Of a DNA stretch of 40,859 bases, positions 1 through 8,959 are shown piece by piece. How positions within the stretch are numbered: position 1 is the stretch's first letter; each line of letters starts with the position of its first letter. The stretch spans positions 1 through 40,859 of the forward strand of contig JAUHXL010000009.1 of assembly GCA_030426945.1 (NCBI GenBank), given 5' to 3'. Source of the stretch: a bacterium. Lineage in GTDB: Bacteria > Myxococcota_A > Bradymonadia > UBA7976 > UBA1532. Made by a program: the position numbers and the translations under genes. The notes below the pieces were generated by a model, which saw only the letters and a program-made list of their open reading frames with translations, had not been told where the DNA came from and did not search any database.

Positions 1-30
1 CCCCACCCCCACCTGCTCGAGCCTGGCGGC

Positions 31-3000
31 ATGGGCACCCCACCGAAGCACCCCGCTCCCGCCGCCCCCGGCCTGTACGAAGCGCTCCTCACCGAAGCGC
101 TCGCCACCCACCTCACCGGCCACCCCGGCGTCGAGACCCGCCCCCTCCGCGCCGAAGAGGCCCCCCGCGTCCTGGCGCGCCACCTGGCCGCCTACGTCGA
201 GCGGGCCCTCGCGGCGGCCAAGCCCGACGAGCGCACCACCGTCGTGAACCACCTCATCGGCGCCCTGGCGACCCAGGTGGGTGACTTCGTCCTCGACGGC
301 GACCGCCTCCGTCCGACGCTGCTGACCGCCATCGCGACGCCGCCCGCCCCAGCGCCCGGTCGCCCCGACCTGCCGCTGGCCGAGGCGGGCCTGCTGACCA
401 ACGGCCGCGAGCAACCAAGACTCGGCGCCGAGTTGGCGCGCGAGCTCGAGAGCGCCGACCGGGTCGACCTGCTGTGCGCCTTCCTCGTCTGGAGCGGCTA
501 CGCGGCGCTCCGGTCGGGGCTGCGCGCGTTCGTCGAGCGCGGCGGCCTGCTGCGGGTCATCACGTCGAGCTATCTGGGCGTCACGCAGCCGCGCGTGCTC
601 CAGGACCTCACCGAGACGCTCGGCGCCGAGGTGCGCGTCGCCGAGGACGCCCAGGCTACGCGCCTGCACGCCAAGGCCTGGATCTTCCACCGTAACTCCG
701 GCTTCGACACGGCCTACGTCGGCTCGTCCAACCTGTCGCACGGCGCGCTGCACGACGGGCTGGAGTGGAACGTGCGCCTGAGCGCGGTGGAGAACCGCCG
801 GGTGCTCGAGCAGCTCGCGGCCACCTTCGACACCTACTGGTCCGATCCCGAGTTCCAGCCCTTCGACGCCGCGCGCTTCGCTCGGGCCCGGGCGCAGGCA
901 CAGCCGGACGATACGCTCTCGGTGCTGTTCGAGCTGCGGCCGCGGCCCTTTCAGCGCGAGATCCTCGAGCACCTCGAGGCCGAGCGAACGCTCCACGGGC
1001 GCCACCGCAACCTGATCGTCGCCGCGACGGGCACGGGCAAGACGGTCGTGGCCGCGCTGGACTACGCCGCGCAGTGCGGGCCGGGGCGGCGGCCGACGCT
1101 CCTGTTCGTCGCGCACCGGCAGGAGATCCTGACCCAGGCGCGCGACACCTTCCGCCACGCCGTGGGCGACGGCAGCTTCGGCGAGCTGCTGGTGGGGGGC
1201 GCCGAGCCGGTCGAGTGGCGCGCGGTGTTCGCGTCGGTGCAATCGCTCCGCACGCGCCTGGAGCGTTTCGCGCCCGATCACTTCGCCCACGTCGTCATCG
1301 ACGAGTTCCACCACGCCGAGGCGCCCACCTACGAGGCGCTGCTGACGCACCTGCGGCCGACCGAGCTGGTCGGCCTCACCGCCACGCCCGAGCGCGGGGA
1401 CGGCGTCGACGTGACCCATCACTTCGACGGCCGGGTCGCCGCCGAGATCCGCCTGTGGGACGCCATCGACCGCGGCCTGCTGGTGCCCTTCCAGTACTTC
1501 GTGCTGCACGACGGCGTCGACCTGAGCGACGTCGCCTGGCGCGGGGGGCGCTACGACGCGGGCGCGCTCGATCGCCTGTACACCGGGCACGACCGCCGCG
1601 CCCACCTCGTCGCCAGCGCCGTCGGCGAGCACGTCGCCGATCCGCTCGCGATGCGCGCGCTGGGTTTCTGCGCCGGCGTCCACCACGCCGAGTACATGGC
1701 GCGCGCGTTCACGAGGGCCGGCATCCCGGCGGCGGTCATCACCGGCGGCACCCGCACCGAGGAGCGTCGCCGCCTCTACCACGCCCTGCAGGGCGACGCC
1801 GAGGATCGCCCGCGCGTGCTGTTCACCGTCGACGTCTTCAACGAGGGCGTCGACATCCCGCGCGTCGACACGGTGCTGTTCCTGCGCCCCACCGAGAGCG
1901 CGACGCTGTTCCTGCAGCAGCTCGGCCGCGGGCTACGGCGCGCGCCGCAGAAGCGCTGCCTCACCGTCCTCGACTTCGTCGGCCGCCCGCGCCGCGAGTT
2001 CCGCTTCGACCGCAAGCTGCGCGCGATCACCGGCGAAGGCCGCCGCGCCCTCACGCGGCAGGTCGAGCGCGACTTCCCCTGGCTGCCGGCCGGCTGCGCC
2101 CTGCAGTTCGACCGCCAGAGCCGCGAGATCGTCCTCGAGAGCCTCCGGCAGGCCATCGGCGCGGACAAACGCAGCCTGGTGCGCGAGCTGAAGGCGTTGG
2201 GCGATGTCTCGCTGGCGGACTTCCTGCGCGAGACCGATCTCGACCTGACCGACATCTACCGCAAACGCTCCTACGCCGACCTGCGCCGCGCGGCGGGCTT
2301 GCCGACGCCGCCCGCCGGCCCCGACGAGGACGCGCTCGGCCGCGCGCTGGGCCGGCTGCTGCACGTCGACGACCTGCAGCGCCTGGACGCCTGGCGAACG
2401 CTCCTGGCCGGCGACACGCCGCCGGGTCCCTCGCGGGACGAGCGCGCCCGCCGCCTGCGGATGATGCTCGCCGTGATGCTGTTCGGCGCCGAGGCGGTGG
2501 CCGATGACGCGCTCGCGCCCCTGTGGCGGCACCCAGCCATGCTGGCCGAGCTGCGCGCCCTGTTGGCGCTGCTGCGCGATCGGCTCGACCACCTCGCGCC
2601 GCCCTGGGCCCACGACGCCCCCCTCAGCCTGCACGCCCGCTACGGACGACACGAGATCATGGCCGCCTTCGACGACGTGCGCGACGGCACGCTGTACCTG
2701 CCGCGCGAGGGCGTGCTGTTCGAGAAGCGCAGCGGCTGCAACCTGCTGTTCGTGACGCTGCACAAGGACGAAGAGGACTTCTCGGCCAGCACGATGTACC
2801 GGGACTACGCCATCGCGCCGGATCGCTTCCACTGGGAGTCACAGAGCCGCACCCGCCCGGACGACACCAAGGGTCAGCGCCACGTGCGCCACGCCGAGCA
2901 GGGCGTCACCCCGCTGCTGTTCGTCCGGCACACCCGCAAGGACGACCGCGGTGAGACGACGCCCTTCGCCTTCCTCGGCCCGCTCAGGCTGCTGTCGCAC

Positions 3001-3090
3001 CAGGGCGAGCGCCCGATGAGCATCGAGTGGGCGCTCGAGCACCCGATGAGCGAGGCGCTGTTCCGCCAGGCTCGTGTCGTGGGGGCCTGA
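31..3090 (+). CDS. PLD-like nuclease / superfamily II helicase / DUF3427 protein
   Basis: This 1019-residue protein has three parts. A phospholipase D-like region at about 125-280 carries HAKAW (213) and GSSNLS (231), a single HKD-type site. A superfamily II helicase core at about 300-690 has Walker A ATGTGKT (332-338), a DEFHH box II (424-428) in place of DEAH, motif III TATPER (450) and motif VI QLGRGLRR. The C-terminal third matches the DUF3427 region usual behind such helicases. The fold implies ATP-driven DNA or RNA remodelling coupled to a phosphodiesterase; the substrate is unknown. Members are often found near restriction or defence genes, but no methylase or restriction partner is seen here. 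The frame is open back to base 1 and the ATG at 31 has only a weak ribosome site, so the true start could lie upstream of the window. The DUF4132 gene follows after 103 nt. Confidence 0.85.
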   Translation: MGTPPKHPAPAAPGLYEALLTEALATHLTGHPGVETRPLRAEEAPRVLARHLAAYVERALAAAKPDERTTVVNHLIGALATQVGDFVLDGDRLRPTLLTAIATPPAPAPGRPDLPLAEAGLLTNGREQPRLGAELARELESADRVDLLCAFLVWSGYAALRSGLRAFVERGGLLRVITSSYLGVTQPRVLQDLTETLGAEVRVAEDAQATRLHAKAWIFHRNSGFDTAYVGSSNLSHGALHDGLEWNVRLSAVENRRVLEQLAATFDTYWSDPEFQPFDAARFARARAQAQPDDTLSVLFELRPRPFQREILEHLEAERTLHGRHRNLIVAATGTGKTVVAALDYAAQCGPGRRPTLLFVAHRQEILTQARDTFRHAVGDGSFGELLVGGAEPVEWRAVFASVQSLRTRLERFAPDHFAHVVIDEFHHAEAPTYEALLTHLRPTELVGLTATPERGDGVDVTHHFDGRVAAEIRLWDAIDRGLLVPFQYFVLHDGVDLSDVAWRGGRYDAGALDRLYTGHDRRAHLVASAVGEHVADPLAMRALGFCAGVHHAEYMARAFTRAGIPAAVITGGTRTEERRRLYHALQGDAEDRPRVLFTVDVFNEGVDIPRVDTVLFLRPTESATLFLQQLGRGLRRAPQKRCLTVLDFVGRPRREFRFDRKLRAITGEGRRALTRQVERDFPWLPAGCALQFDRQSREIVLESLRQAIGADKRSLVRELKALGDVSLADFLRETDLDLTDIYRKRSYADLRRAAGLPTPPAGPDEDALGRALGRLLHVDDLQRLDAWRTLLAGDTPPGPSRDERARRLRMMLAVMLFGAEAVADDALAPLWRHPAMLAELRALLALLRDRLDHLAPPWAHDAPLSLHARYGRHEIMAAFDDVRDGTLYLPREGVLFEKRSGCNLLFVTLHKDEEDFSASTMYRDYAIAPDRFHWESQSRTRPDDTKGQRHVRHAEQGVTPLLFVRHTRKDDRGETTPFAFLGPLRLLSHQGERPMSIEWALEHPMSEALFRQARVVGA

Positions 3091-3193
3091 AGGGGCTGGC
3101 ATCGGTGCCGCGTGGCTGCGATGCTCGCGGTGCGGGGGCTCGGCGCGGAGGGCGTCGTGTCCCGCTGGGCTCACGGGTCGATTGGGGGAAGTC

Positions 3194-6100
3194 ATGGAGA
3201 GGATGAACGACGCGGAGATCCGCGCCGCCGCAGCGGCGCACGCGCTGCCCTGCCGAGCGCGGCCCCGACGTGCGCGGGTGGCTTCGAAGGCGAAGCTCTG
3301 GAAGATGCTGCGGGATCGATGGTCGGCGTTGTTGGGACAGACGCGCGGAAATATGCGAGGCAGCCCGCTCGGTGGCACCTCGTTCCTCGAGGCCATGGCG
3401 CTCGGTCGGGACATCCCGATGGATTCGGGCAGCGCGGCCACGGCGCTGCGCTACTTCGAGGTGCGGCTGGCGCGCGCGAACAGTCGGCCCATCGAGAACG
3501 CGGTGGTGGACTGGTGGGTGGCCCTGATGGGCCTGCCGGACGCGGTCGAGGCCGCCGCGCGCTACGCGGACGCGCGTTGGGATTACGGCGCTGCCTACGA
3601 TCCCCTGGCCGTGAGCGTCGAGGGGGTCGAGCCGCTGACCCGCCTGCGCACGCACCTGAGCGCGTGCTCCGAGGCGTCGTGGCGCGCGGCGCTGGCGCGG
3701 GCCGAGGCCCTGCGCATCGTCGGCAGTCAGGCGCAGCGGGTGGCGCTGGCCTTCCTGTTCCCCGAGCGACCCGCCTGGGCGGACGCGCTGGCGGAGGAGC
3801 GCCTCGACCCGTCCGGTTGGTGGCCGCGCTTCTTCCCCATGGCCGGCGCGCTGCTCGGGTCGGTCGGTGACGACCGCATGGTGGGCCGCCTGGCGAAGGC
3901 CCTGCCCGCCGACCGAGAGTGGGCCGTCTCGACGGCCTGGACGCTGCTCGCCAACTTCGGCCCGGCCCTCGGGGCGGACATCCTGACCGTCGCGCGGCCG
4001 ATCGGCATCGAGGCGCTCCTGGCGCCCGACGAGGCCGTCTCGCTGTTGACCGAACGGGTGGGATGGCAGCGTGACGAGCTGGCGCGCGAGTGCATCGAGG
4101 TGGCGCCGCGGCACATCATCCCGCGCATGGCCGCGGGTTCGGAGTCCGTCGTGCGGTCGCTGGGTCGCGTGCTCGCGGCGCTGACGGGCGCCCATCGCGC
4201 GGCGGCGCTGCCGGTCGTCCTCTCGCTCGAGGGGAGCGTCCGGGCCGAGCTGGCGGCGGTGATGGGGGAGCCGTCCGGCGAGGGATCGGTCGGGGTGGAG
4301 GCGGACGTCGCGCCGGCGCCCGCGAGCGCGCTGCCCGAGGCGCTGCGCGTGCCGGCGCATCGTCGGCGACGCCGCGCGGCGTCGAACCCTTTCGAGGCGC
4401 TGGGCAGGATCCCACCGGCCATGGCCTGGCTGCCGGGTGAGCGCGAGGCATGGTTGGCCGAGGTGCCTCCGGCGCCGGCCGAGCCCGCGTCCACGCGGGT
4501 GGCGGGCCTGCTCGAGCACCTGGGCCTGCCCGCGAGCGTCGCGCGCCTGGCCACCGCGGAGGACGACGAGGGGCTCGCCGCCCTGGCGGCCGCTGGGCGG
4601 CGTCGACCACGGCTGGCGCCGGCGACCTTGCTGCCGCACCTGCCGCGGCGACTGGCGCTGCGCCTGTGGAACACGCTGCCGGCCGGCACGTTCGTGGCCC
4701 TCGGGGTCGGCGTCGAGTACTGGCTGGCCACGGTCGAGTTGGCGGCCCTGCCGGGCGTGCTCGCCCTGCTCGACGACCGGGTCGAGCTGGGGCTGTCGGC
4801 GGCGCGCGCCTTCGCGGCGGTGGAGGTGGTGCCCTACGCGGCGAGGTTGTTGGCCGGTGACCGCACCCAACGTGGGCTGGCGCGCAGCTGGCTGCTTCGC
4901 CACGCCGCGGTGTCCGCGCGCTGGGCGTTGTCCGCGGCGAGCGGCGGGGCGAAGGGCCGCGCGCTCGCCCGCGGGGTGCTCGACCTGCTGCGCGACGAGG
5001 GCCTCGCCGAGGTGATCGAGTCCGTGGGCGCCGAGGCCGGGCCGACGGGCGCGGCGACCGCTTTGGCATGGATGCAGGCCTTCCCCAACGACCAGGCGCC
5101 CAAGCGGGCGCCCAAGGCGCCTCCCTGGTGGGAACCCATGCCGTCGCCCCGGCCGACGACGCGCGAGGGCGCCCCGCTGGGCGACGAGGCGATGGAGAAC
5201 CTGCGCATCCTGCTGGCGTCGTGCGAGCCGGACGCGATCTTCGGAGGCCTGGCCGAGGCGCTCGAGGCGCTGGCGCCGGGATCGCTCGACCCCCTTCTGT
5301 GTGCGCTCCTGCGGCGGTGGGACGACGCGGGGCGACCGCCGGCGCAGCGTTGGGTGGTGCACGCCGCGGCGCACGTCGGGGGGCCGTCGGTGTCGCGGTG
5401 CCTGGGTCGACTGGCCGAGCGGTGGGCGAACGCGGACTACGCGGCGGCGACGGACGGCATCGCCGCCTTGGCGCGCTTGGGGCACGACGCGGCGATCGCG
5501 TCGCTGAGCACGATTGAGATCCGCCGCGGTACGAGCGCCGTCGGGCAGCGCGCGGCGCGCGCGGTGGCGGACGTGGCCGCGCGCCGGGGTTTGTCCGAGA
5601 GCGAGCTCTGGGACCGCCGCGTACCGACGCCGCTGCTGCCCGAGGGCGGGGTGCGCCGGCTCTCCTTCGGCAGCCGCAGCTTCACGGCCGAGGTGAACGC
5701 GGCGCTGGGGATCACGCTGCGCGACGCCGACGGACGGGTGCTGGAGAAGCTGCCGCGGCCCCGCAAGGGCGAGAGCGGCGCGGTGGTCACCGAGGCGCGA
5801 GATGCGTTGGACGGGCTCCGGTGGATGGTCGAGCCCTTTGCCCCGATCGTGCGCGATCGCCTGCTCGAAGCGCTGTGGGCGGGCCCGACCTGGACCCGTG
5901 ACGCCTTCGACGCGTTCGTCGTGCGGCACCCGCTGGTCGGGCGGGTGGCGCCGTCCGTGCTCTGGGGCGTGTACGCCGACGAGCAGCTGGTCGACGTCGG
6001 GCTGCTGGAACCCGAGGGCCAGCTGCGGTCGGCCTCGGGGGCGATCATCGAGGTGGGGCCGTCGCAGCGCGTCGGCGTCGTCCACCCCGTGGAGTTGGGC

Positions 6101-6589
6101 GCAGAGGGCGCCGCCGAGTGGGTCGGCCGCTTGCAGACGCGCGGCGCGCCGGACGTGCTGGGCCAGCTGACGCGCCCGGTCTTCACGTTGGACCCGGCGA
6201 GGACCGAGGGCGTCGAGATCGTCCAGTGCGAAGGGACGGTCCTGAGCGACGCGGCGTGTCGGCGGCTGGCCGAGACACCGGCTTGGCGAGCGGTGGGCAG
6301 CGAGGGGCCCTATCGGACGCTGTTGGCGCGCGCGGTGCCGGGTGGCCTGATCGGCGTCGCGCACCTCTCACCGGGGCTGCTCGCCGAGCCGGCGTCGTAT
6401 GCGGCCCCTGCGTCCCAGACGCTGGGGAGGATGGCCTTCGGGTCGCCCGACGGTGTGATGGTGCCGCCCGATACCGTGCGACCGTCGATCATCAGCGAGT
6501 TCGTGCGCGCGTTGCTCGGCGCGGCGCCCGACGTCGCTCACAGCCCCACGCACATGCCATCCTCGGCCAACAGCACCTCGCCCGCGTAG
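3194..6589 (+). CDS. DUF4132 domain protein (MolR/YehI-like)
   Basis: A protein of about 1131 residues, mostly alpha-helical and Ala/Leu-rich with HEAT-like character. Near the C-terminus it has the DUF4132 pattern: LEKLPRPRKGE, then VRHPLVGRVAPSVLWGVY, then GVVHPVELG and LTRPVF. Escherichia coli MolR/YehI belongs to this family; its molecular role is not established. I chose the ATG at 3194 over the track start at 3074 because GGGGGAAG sits just before it and the earlier start would overlap the helicase gene. It lies 103 nt behind the helicase on the same strand, so co-transcription is possible. Its last 52 nt overlap the 3' end of the convergent MBL hydrolase gene. No catalytic motif is visible. 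Confidence 0.8.
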   Translation: MERMNDAEIRAAAAAHALPCRARPRRARVASKAKLWKMLRDRWSALLGQTRGNMRGSPLGGTSFLEAMALGRDIPMDSGSAATALRYFEVRLARANSRPIENAVVDWWVALMGLPDAVEAAARYADARWDYGAAYDPLAVSVEGVEPLTRLRTHLSACSEASWRAALARAEALRIVGSQAQRVALAFLFPERPAWADALAEERLDPSGWWPRFFPMAGALLGSVGDDRMVGRLAKALPADREWAVSTAWTLLANFGPALGADILTVARPIGIEALLAPDEAVSLLTERVGWQRDELARECIEVAPRHIIPRMAAGSESVVRSLGRVLAALTGAHRAAALPVVLSLEGSVRAELAAVMGEPSGEGSVGVEADVAPAPASALPEALRVPAHRRRRRAASNPFEALGRIPPAMAWLPGEREAWLAEVPPAPAEPASTRVAGLLEHLGLPASVARLATAEDDEGLAALAAAGRRRPRLAPATLLPHLPRRLALRLWNTLPAGTFVALGVGVEYWLATVELAALPGVLALLDDRVELGLSAARAFAAVEVVPYAARLLAGDRTQRGLARSWLLRHAAVSARWALSAASGGAKGRALARGVLDLLRDEGLAEVIESVGAEAGPTGAATALAWMQAFPNDQAPKRAPKAPPWWEPMPSPRPTTREGAPLGDEAMENLRILLASCEPDAIFGGLAEALEALAPGSLDPLLCALLRRWDDAGRPPAQRWVVHAAAHVGGPSVSRCLGRLAERWANADYAAATDGIAALARLGHDAAIASLSTIEIRRGTSAVGQRAARAVADVAARRGLSESELWDRRVPTPLLPEGGVRRLSFGSRSFTAEVNAALGITLRDADGRVLEKLPRPRKGESGAVVTEARDALDGLRWMVEPFAPIVRDRLLEALWAGPTWTRDAFDAFVVRHPLVGRVAPSVLWGVYADEQLVDVGLLEPEGQLRSASGAIIEVGPSQRVGVVHPVELGAEGAAEWVGRLQTRGAPDVLGQLTRPVFTLDPARTEGVEIVQCEGTVLSDAACRRLAETPAWRAVGSEGPYRTLLARAVPGGLIGVAHLSPGLLAEPASYAAPASQTLGRMAFGSPDGVMVPPDTVRPSIISEFVRALLGAAPDVAHSPTHMPSSANSTSPA

Positions 6590-7452
6590 CCCTTCGCGAC
6601 GATCGCGCGGATGGGCTTCTGCTGGTGAAGGCTGCGGCCCATCCAGTGCGACAGCGCCACCTTGCCCGGCTTCGTGGCCCGCACCAGCTTGCTCAGCGCG
6701 GTGGGCGTGGCGTGCAGGGCGCGGGCGGACTTGCTGGCCTCGGACGGGATGGCGGCGTGCGCGATCAGCAGGTCGGCGCCGCGGGTGAGGTCGAAGAAGC
6801 GCTGTTGGTCCGCGCGCTGGTCGCCCATGAAGACGATGGAGCGTTCGCCGATCTCCACGCGCCACGCGAGGGCGGGCACGTCGCCGTGGGGCACGGCGAC
6901 GGTCTCGAGTCGCACCTTCCCGTCGTCGTAGGCGGTCATCGCTTCGCCTCGGGACACGGGGATGTCGGCCACCGACACCGCGAACGGATGGGCGTGGTCT
7001 TCGTCGTCGAGGTAGCCGCCGAGGTAGCGCCACGCGCCCTCGTCGGGATCGAACAGGGCGTGCACGAAGGCGCTGGTGGCGGGGAAGTCGGGGCCGCCGG
7101 CCGGGCCGAAGATCGCCAGCGGGCGCTCCCGATCGCCGAACCAGGCCGCCTTCAGCAGCGCGGGCAGGTCGGACGTGTGGTCGACGTGCAGGTGCGTCAG
7201 GGCGATGGCTTCGAGGTCTTCGATCCGTGCGCCGGACGCGGCGAAGCGTTGGAAGGTGCCGCCGCCGGCGTCGACCAGCACGCGGGCGCGGCCGTCGATC
7301 CACACGAGGTAGCCGCTGCTGGCGCGGCCGTCGTCGCCGGTGGGTCCGCCGGAGCCGAGGATCTGGACGGCGATGCCTTCCTGCGGGCAGCCCCTCGGCG
7401 TGGGGGCGGCGAGGACGAGGGCGGCGGCGAGCGCGGTCAGTGTCGCGAGCAT
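6538..7452 (-). CDS. Secreted metallo-beta-lactamase-fold hydrolase
   Basis: This 304-residue protein starts with a signal peptide (hydrophobic stretch to about residue 17, ending VLAAPTP). It has the MBL metal-binding motif THLHVDHTSD (HxHxDH), preceded by VLVDAGGGTFQRF. Downstream are a putative metal His (PHGDVPALAWRVE), the Asp of VFMGDQRADQ and a late His in ALSHWMGRS. The layout is that of the RNase Z/arylsulfatase-like branch of the family. With a signal peptide it would act in the periplasm on an unknown ester or phosphodiester. The start codon lies one base after the stop of the MBL-rhodanese gene, and a GGAGGT ribosome site lies inside that gene's last codons, so translation is probably coupled. 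The 3' end overlaps the DUF4132 gene. Confidence 0.85.
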   Translation of the reverse strand: MLATLTALAAALVLAAPTPRGCPQEGIAVQILGSGGPTGDDGRASSGYLVWIDGRARVLVDAGGGTFQRFAASGARIEDLEAIALTHLHVDHTSDLPALLKAAWFGDRERPLAIFGPAGGPDFPATSAFVHALFDPDEGAWRYLGGYLDDEDHAHPFAVSVADIPVSRGEAMTAYDDGKVRLETVAVPHGDVPALAWRVEIGERSIVFMGDQRADQQRFFDLTRGADLLIAHAAIPSEASKSARALHATPTALSKLVRATKPGKVALSHWMGRSLHQQKPIRAIVAKGYAGEVLLAEDGMCVGL

Positions 7453-7453
7453 C

Positions 7454-8830
7454 TCAGACCTCCAGGGCGCCGGTGATGTCCTCGTCGGCGGCGGCGACGG
7501 CCGCCATCGAGCCGAGGCAGTCTTCGACCTCGTCGAACCCGGCGCGCTTCAGCACCGAGGCCGCGATGATGGCGCGCCGCCCGCTGCCGCAGAACGTGGT
7601 CACCGGGCGGTCGTCGGGCAGGGCCCGCAGGTGCTCCGTCAGCGCGTCCAGCGGCGCGTGGGTCGCGCCGGGCAGGTGGCCGCTCTCCCACTCCTCGTCG
7701 CTGCGCACGTCCAGCAGCACGTAGTCGTCGCCGGGACGGCCGCGCCGCGCCAGCGTCTGCACCGGCACGGCCCGGATGCGATCGTAGGGCCGGCCCGACA
7801 CCTCCCAGGCGGTCATGCCGCCGGCCAGGTAGCCGAGCACCTCGTCGTAGCCCAGGCGCGCGAGGTGGCGGGTGGCCTCGATGGCGTCGTCGGCGTGATC
7901 GGCCACCAAGCCGATGGGTCGGCGCGCCGGCACGAACCAGCCGGCGTAGCTGGGCAGCATGTCCAGCGGCAGCGCCAGCGCGTCGGGCAGGCACGCGCCG
8001 GCGAAGGCCTCCGGGCTGCGGATGTCGACGACGATCATGCCGTCGTCGACGTGGCGCGCGAACTCGCTGACGGACAGGGGCGTCGGGCGCGGTCGGTCGG
8101 GCACACGGGGTGGCCCGGCCAGGTTCATGCGCTCCATGCGCTCGAAGTAGGGCGGCTTGACGTGGTGCTCGGCGACCTTGGCGTCGACGAAGGCGCCGCG
8201 GCTCAACTGCAGCCGGGGGTTGTGCAGGCGCTCGTAGCCCAGCGTGCTCCAGTCGCGATCGGCCATGCCGCTGCCGCAGACCGAGCCCGCGCCGTGGGCA
8301 GGCCACAGCAGGACGTGATCGCCCAGCGGCAGCAGCTTCTGGTGAAGGCTGTCGTACAGCAGCCCGGCCACCTCCTCGGCGCGGTCGGGGTAGAAGTCGG
8401 CGCGACCGACGTCGCCGACGAAGAGCGCGTCGCCGGTGAAGACGCCCAGCGGCGCGTCGCCCGTGCTGCGGTCGCGCAGCACCAGGCTCAAGCTCTCGAA
8501 GGTGTGGCCGGGCGTCTCGAGCACCTCGAGCTCCACGTCACCGAAGCGGAAGGTGTCGCCCTCGCGGCAGGCCTGGCCGTAATCGAAGTCCAGCGCGGCG
8601 CCGTGATGAACCTCGGCGCCGGTGCGCGCGGCCAGCTCGGTCGCGCCGCTGACGAAGTCCTCGTGGCGGTGGGTCTCGAAGATGTGGGTGATCTGCGCGC
8701 CGCGGGCGAGGGCGCGCTGGATGTAGATGTCGCAGTCGCGGCGCGGGTCGATGACCGCCGCGGCGCCGCCGTCGCCCACCAGGTAGGACAGGTGGGCGAG
8801 GCCGTCGTCGTGGAAGGTCTCGTGGAACAT
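7454..8830 (-). CDS. MBL-fold / double rhodanese protein (persulfide dioxygenase-like)
   Basis: A 458-residue protein with an ETHE1-type MBL domain (residues 1-245) followed by two rhodanese domains. The MBL part has THRHEDFVSG, TPGHTFESLSL and GDALFVGDVGRAD, typical of bacterial MBL-rhodanese proteins that oxidise glutathione or protein persulfides. The first rhodanese has ADHADD where the active-site Cys loop should be, so it looks inactive. The second has CGSGRR with Cys about 414 and looks active. The likely role is cytoplasmic sulfide or persulfide detoxification. I chose the ATG at 8830 rather than 8911 because GAGGAGG lies 7 nt before it. It is the first gene of a two-gene operon with the secreted MBL hydrolase. 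Confidence 0.88.
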   Translation of the reverse strand: MFHETFHDDGLAHLSYLVGDGGAAAVIDPRRDCDIYIQRALARGAQITHIFETHRHEDFVSGATELAARTGAEVHHGAALDFDYGQACREGDTFRFGDVELEVLETPGHTFESLSLVLRDRSTGDAPLGVFTGDALFVGDVGRADFYPDRAEEVAGLLYDSLHQKLLPLGDHVLLWPAHGAGSVCGSGMADRDWSTLGYERLHNPRLQLSRGAFVDAKVAEHHVKPPYFERMERMNLAGPPRVPDRPRPTPLSVSEFARHVDDGMIVVDIRSPEAFAGACLPDALALPLDMLPSYAGWFVPARRPIGLVADHADDAIEATRHLARLGYDEVLGYLAGGMTAWEVSGRPYDRIRAVPVQTLARRGRPGDDYVLLDVRSDEEWESGHLPGATHAPLDALTEHLRALPDDRPVTTFCGSGRRAIIAASVLKRAGFDEVEDCLGSMAAVAAADEDITGALEV

Positions 8831-8930
8831 GCTGGGCCTCCTCGTTCGGGTGCGGCCCAGGGTGCGGTGCAATCGGTGGTCCGGCGGCGCGCGTCGGTGT
8901 GATCGGGGCACGGGCGGGGAGCGTAGCCCC

Positions 8931-8954
8931 GGCGCGGGGCGAAGGGCCCCGCCG
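8931..8954 (-). terminator. GC-rich hairpin after the PDAA lipoprotein gene
   Basis: An inverted repeat (left GGCGCGGGGC, loop GAAGG, right GCCCCGCC) lies 6 nt beyond the lipoprotein stop codon. There is no T-tract, so it is at best a weak or Rho-assisted terminator or a 3'-end protecting hairpin. Confidence 0.35.
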
Positions 8955-8959
8955 GGCGC

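Noticed and set aside
765-2507. 580-aa plus-strand ORF inside the helicase gene
   Set aside because: It is an Arg/Ala-rich shifted frame of the helicase, with no ribosome site or domains.
2984-6364. 1126-aa minus-strand ORF opposite the DUF4132 gene
   Set aside because: Composition is Arg/Gly/Pro/Gln-rich without any family motif, typical of antisense frames in very GC-rich DNA. The plus strand carries recognisable DUF4132 features.
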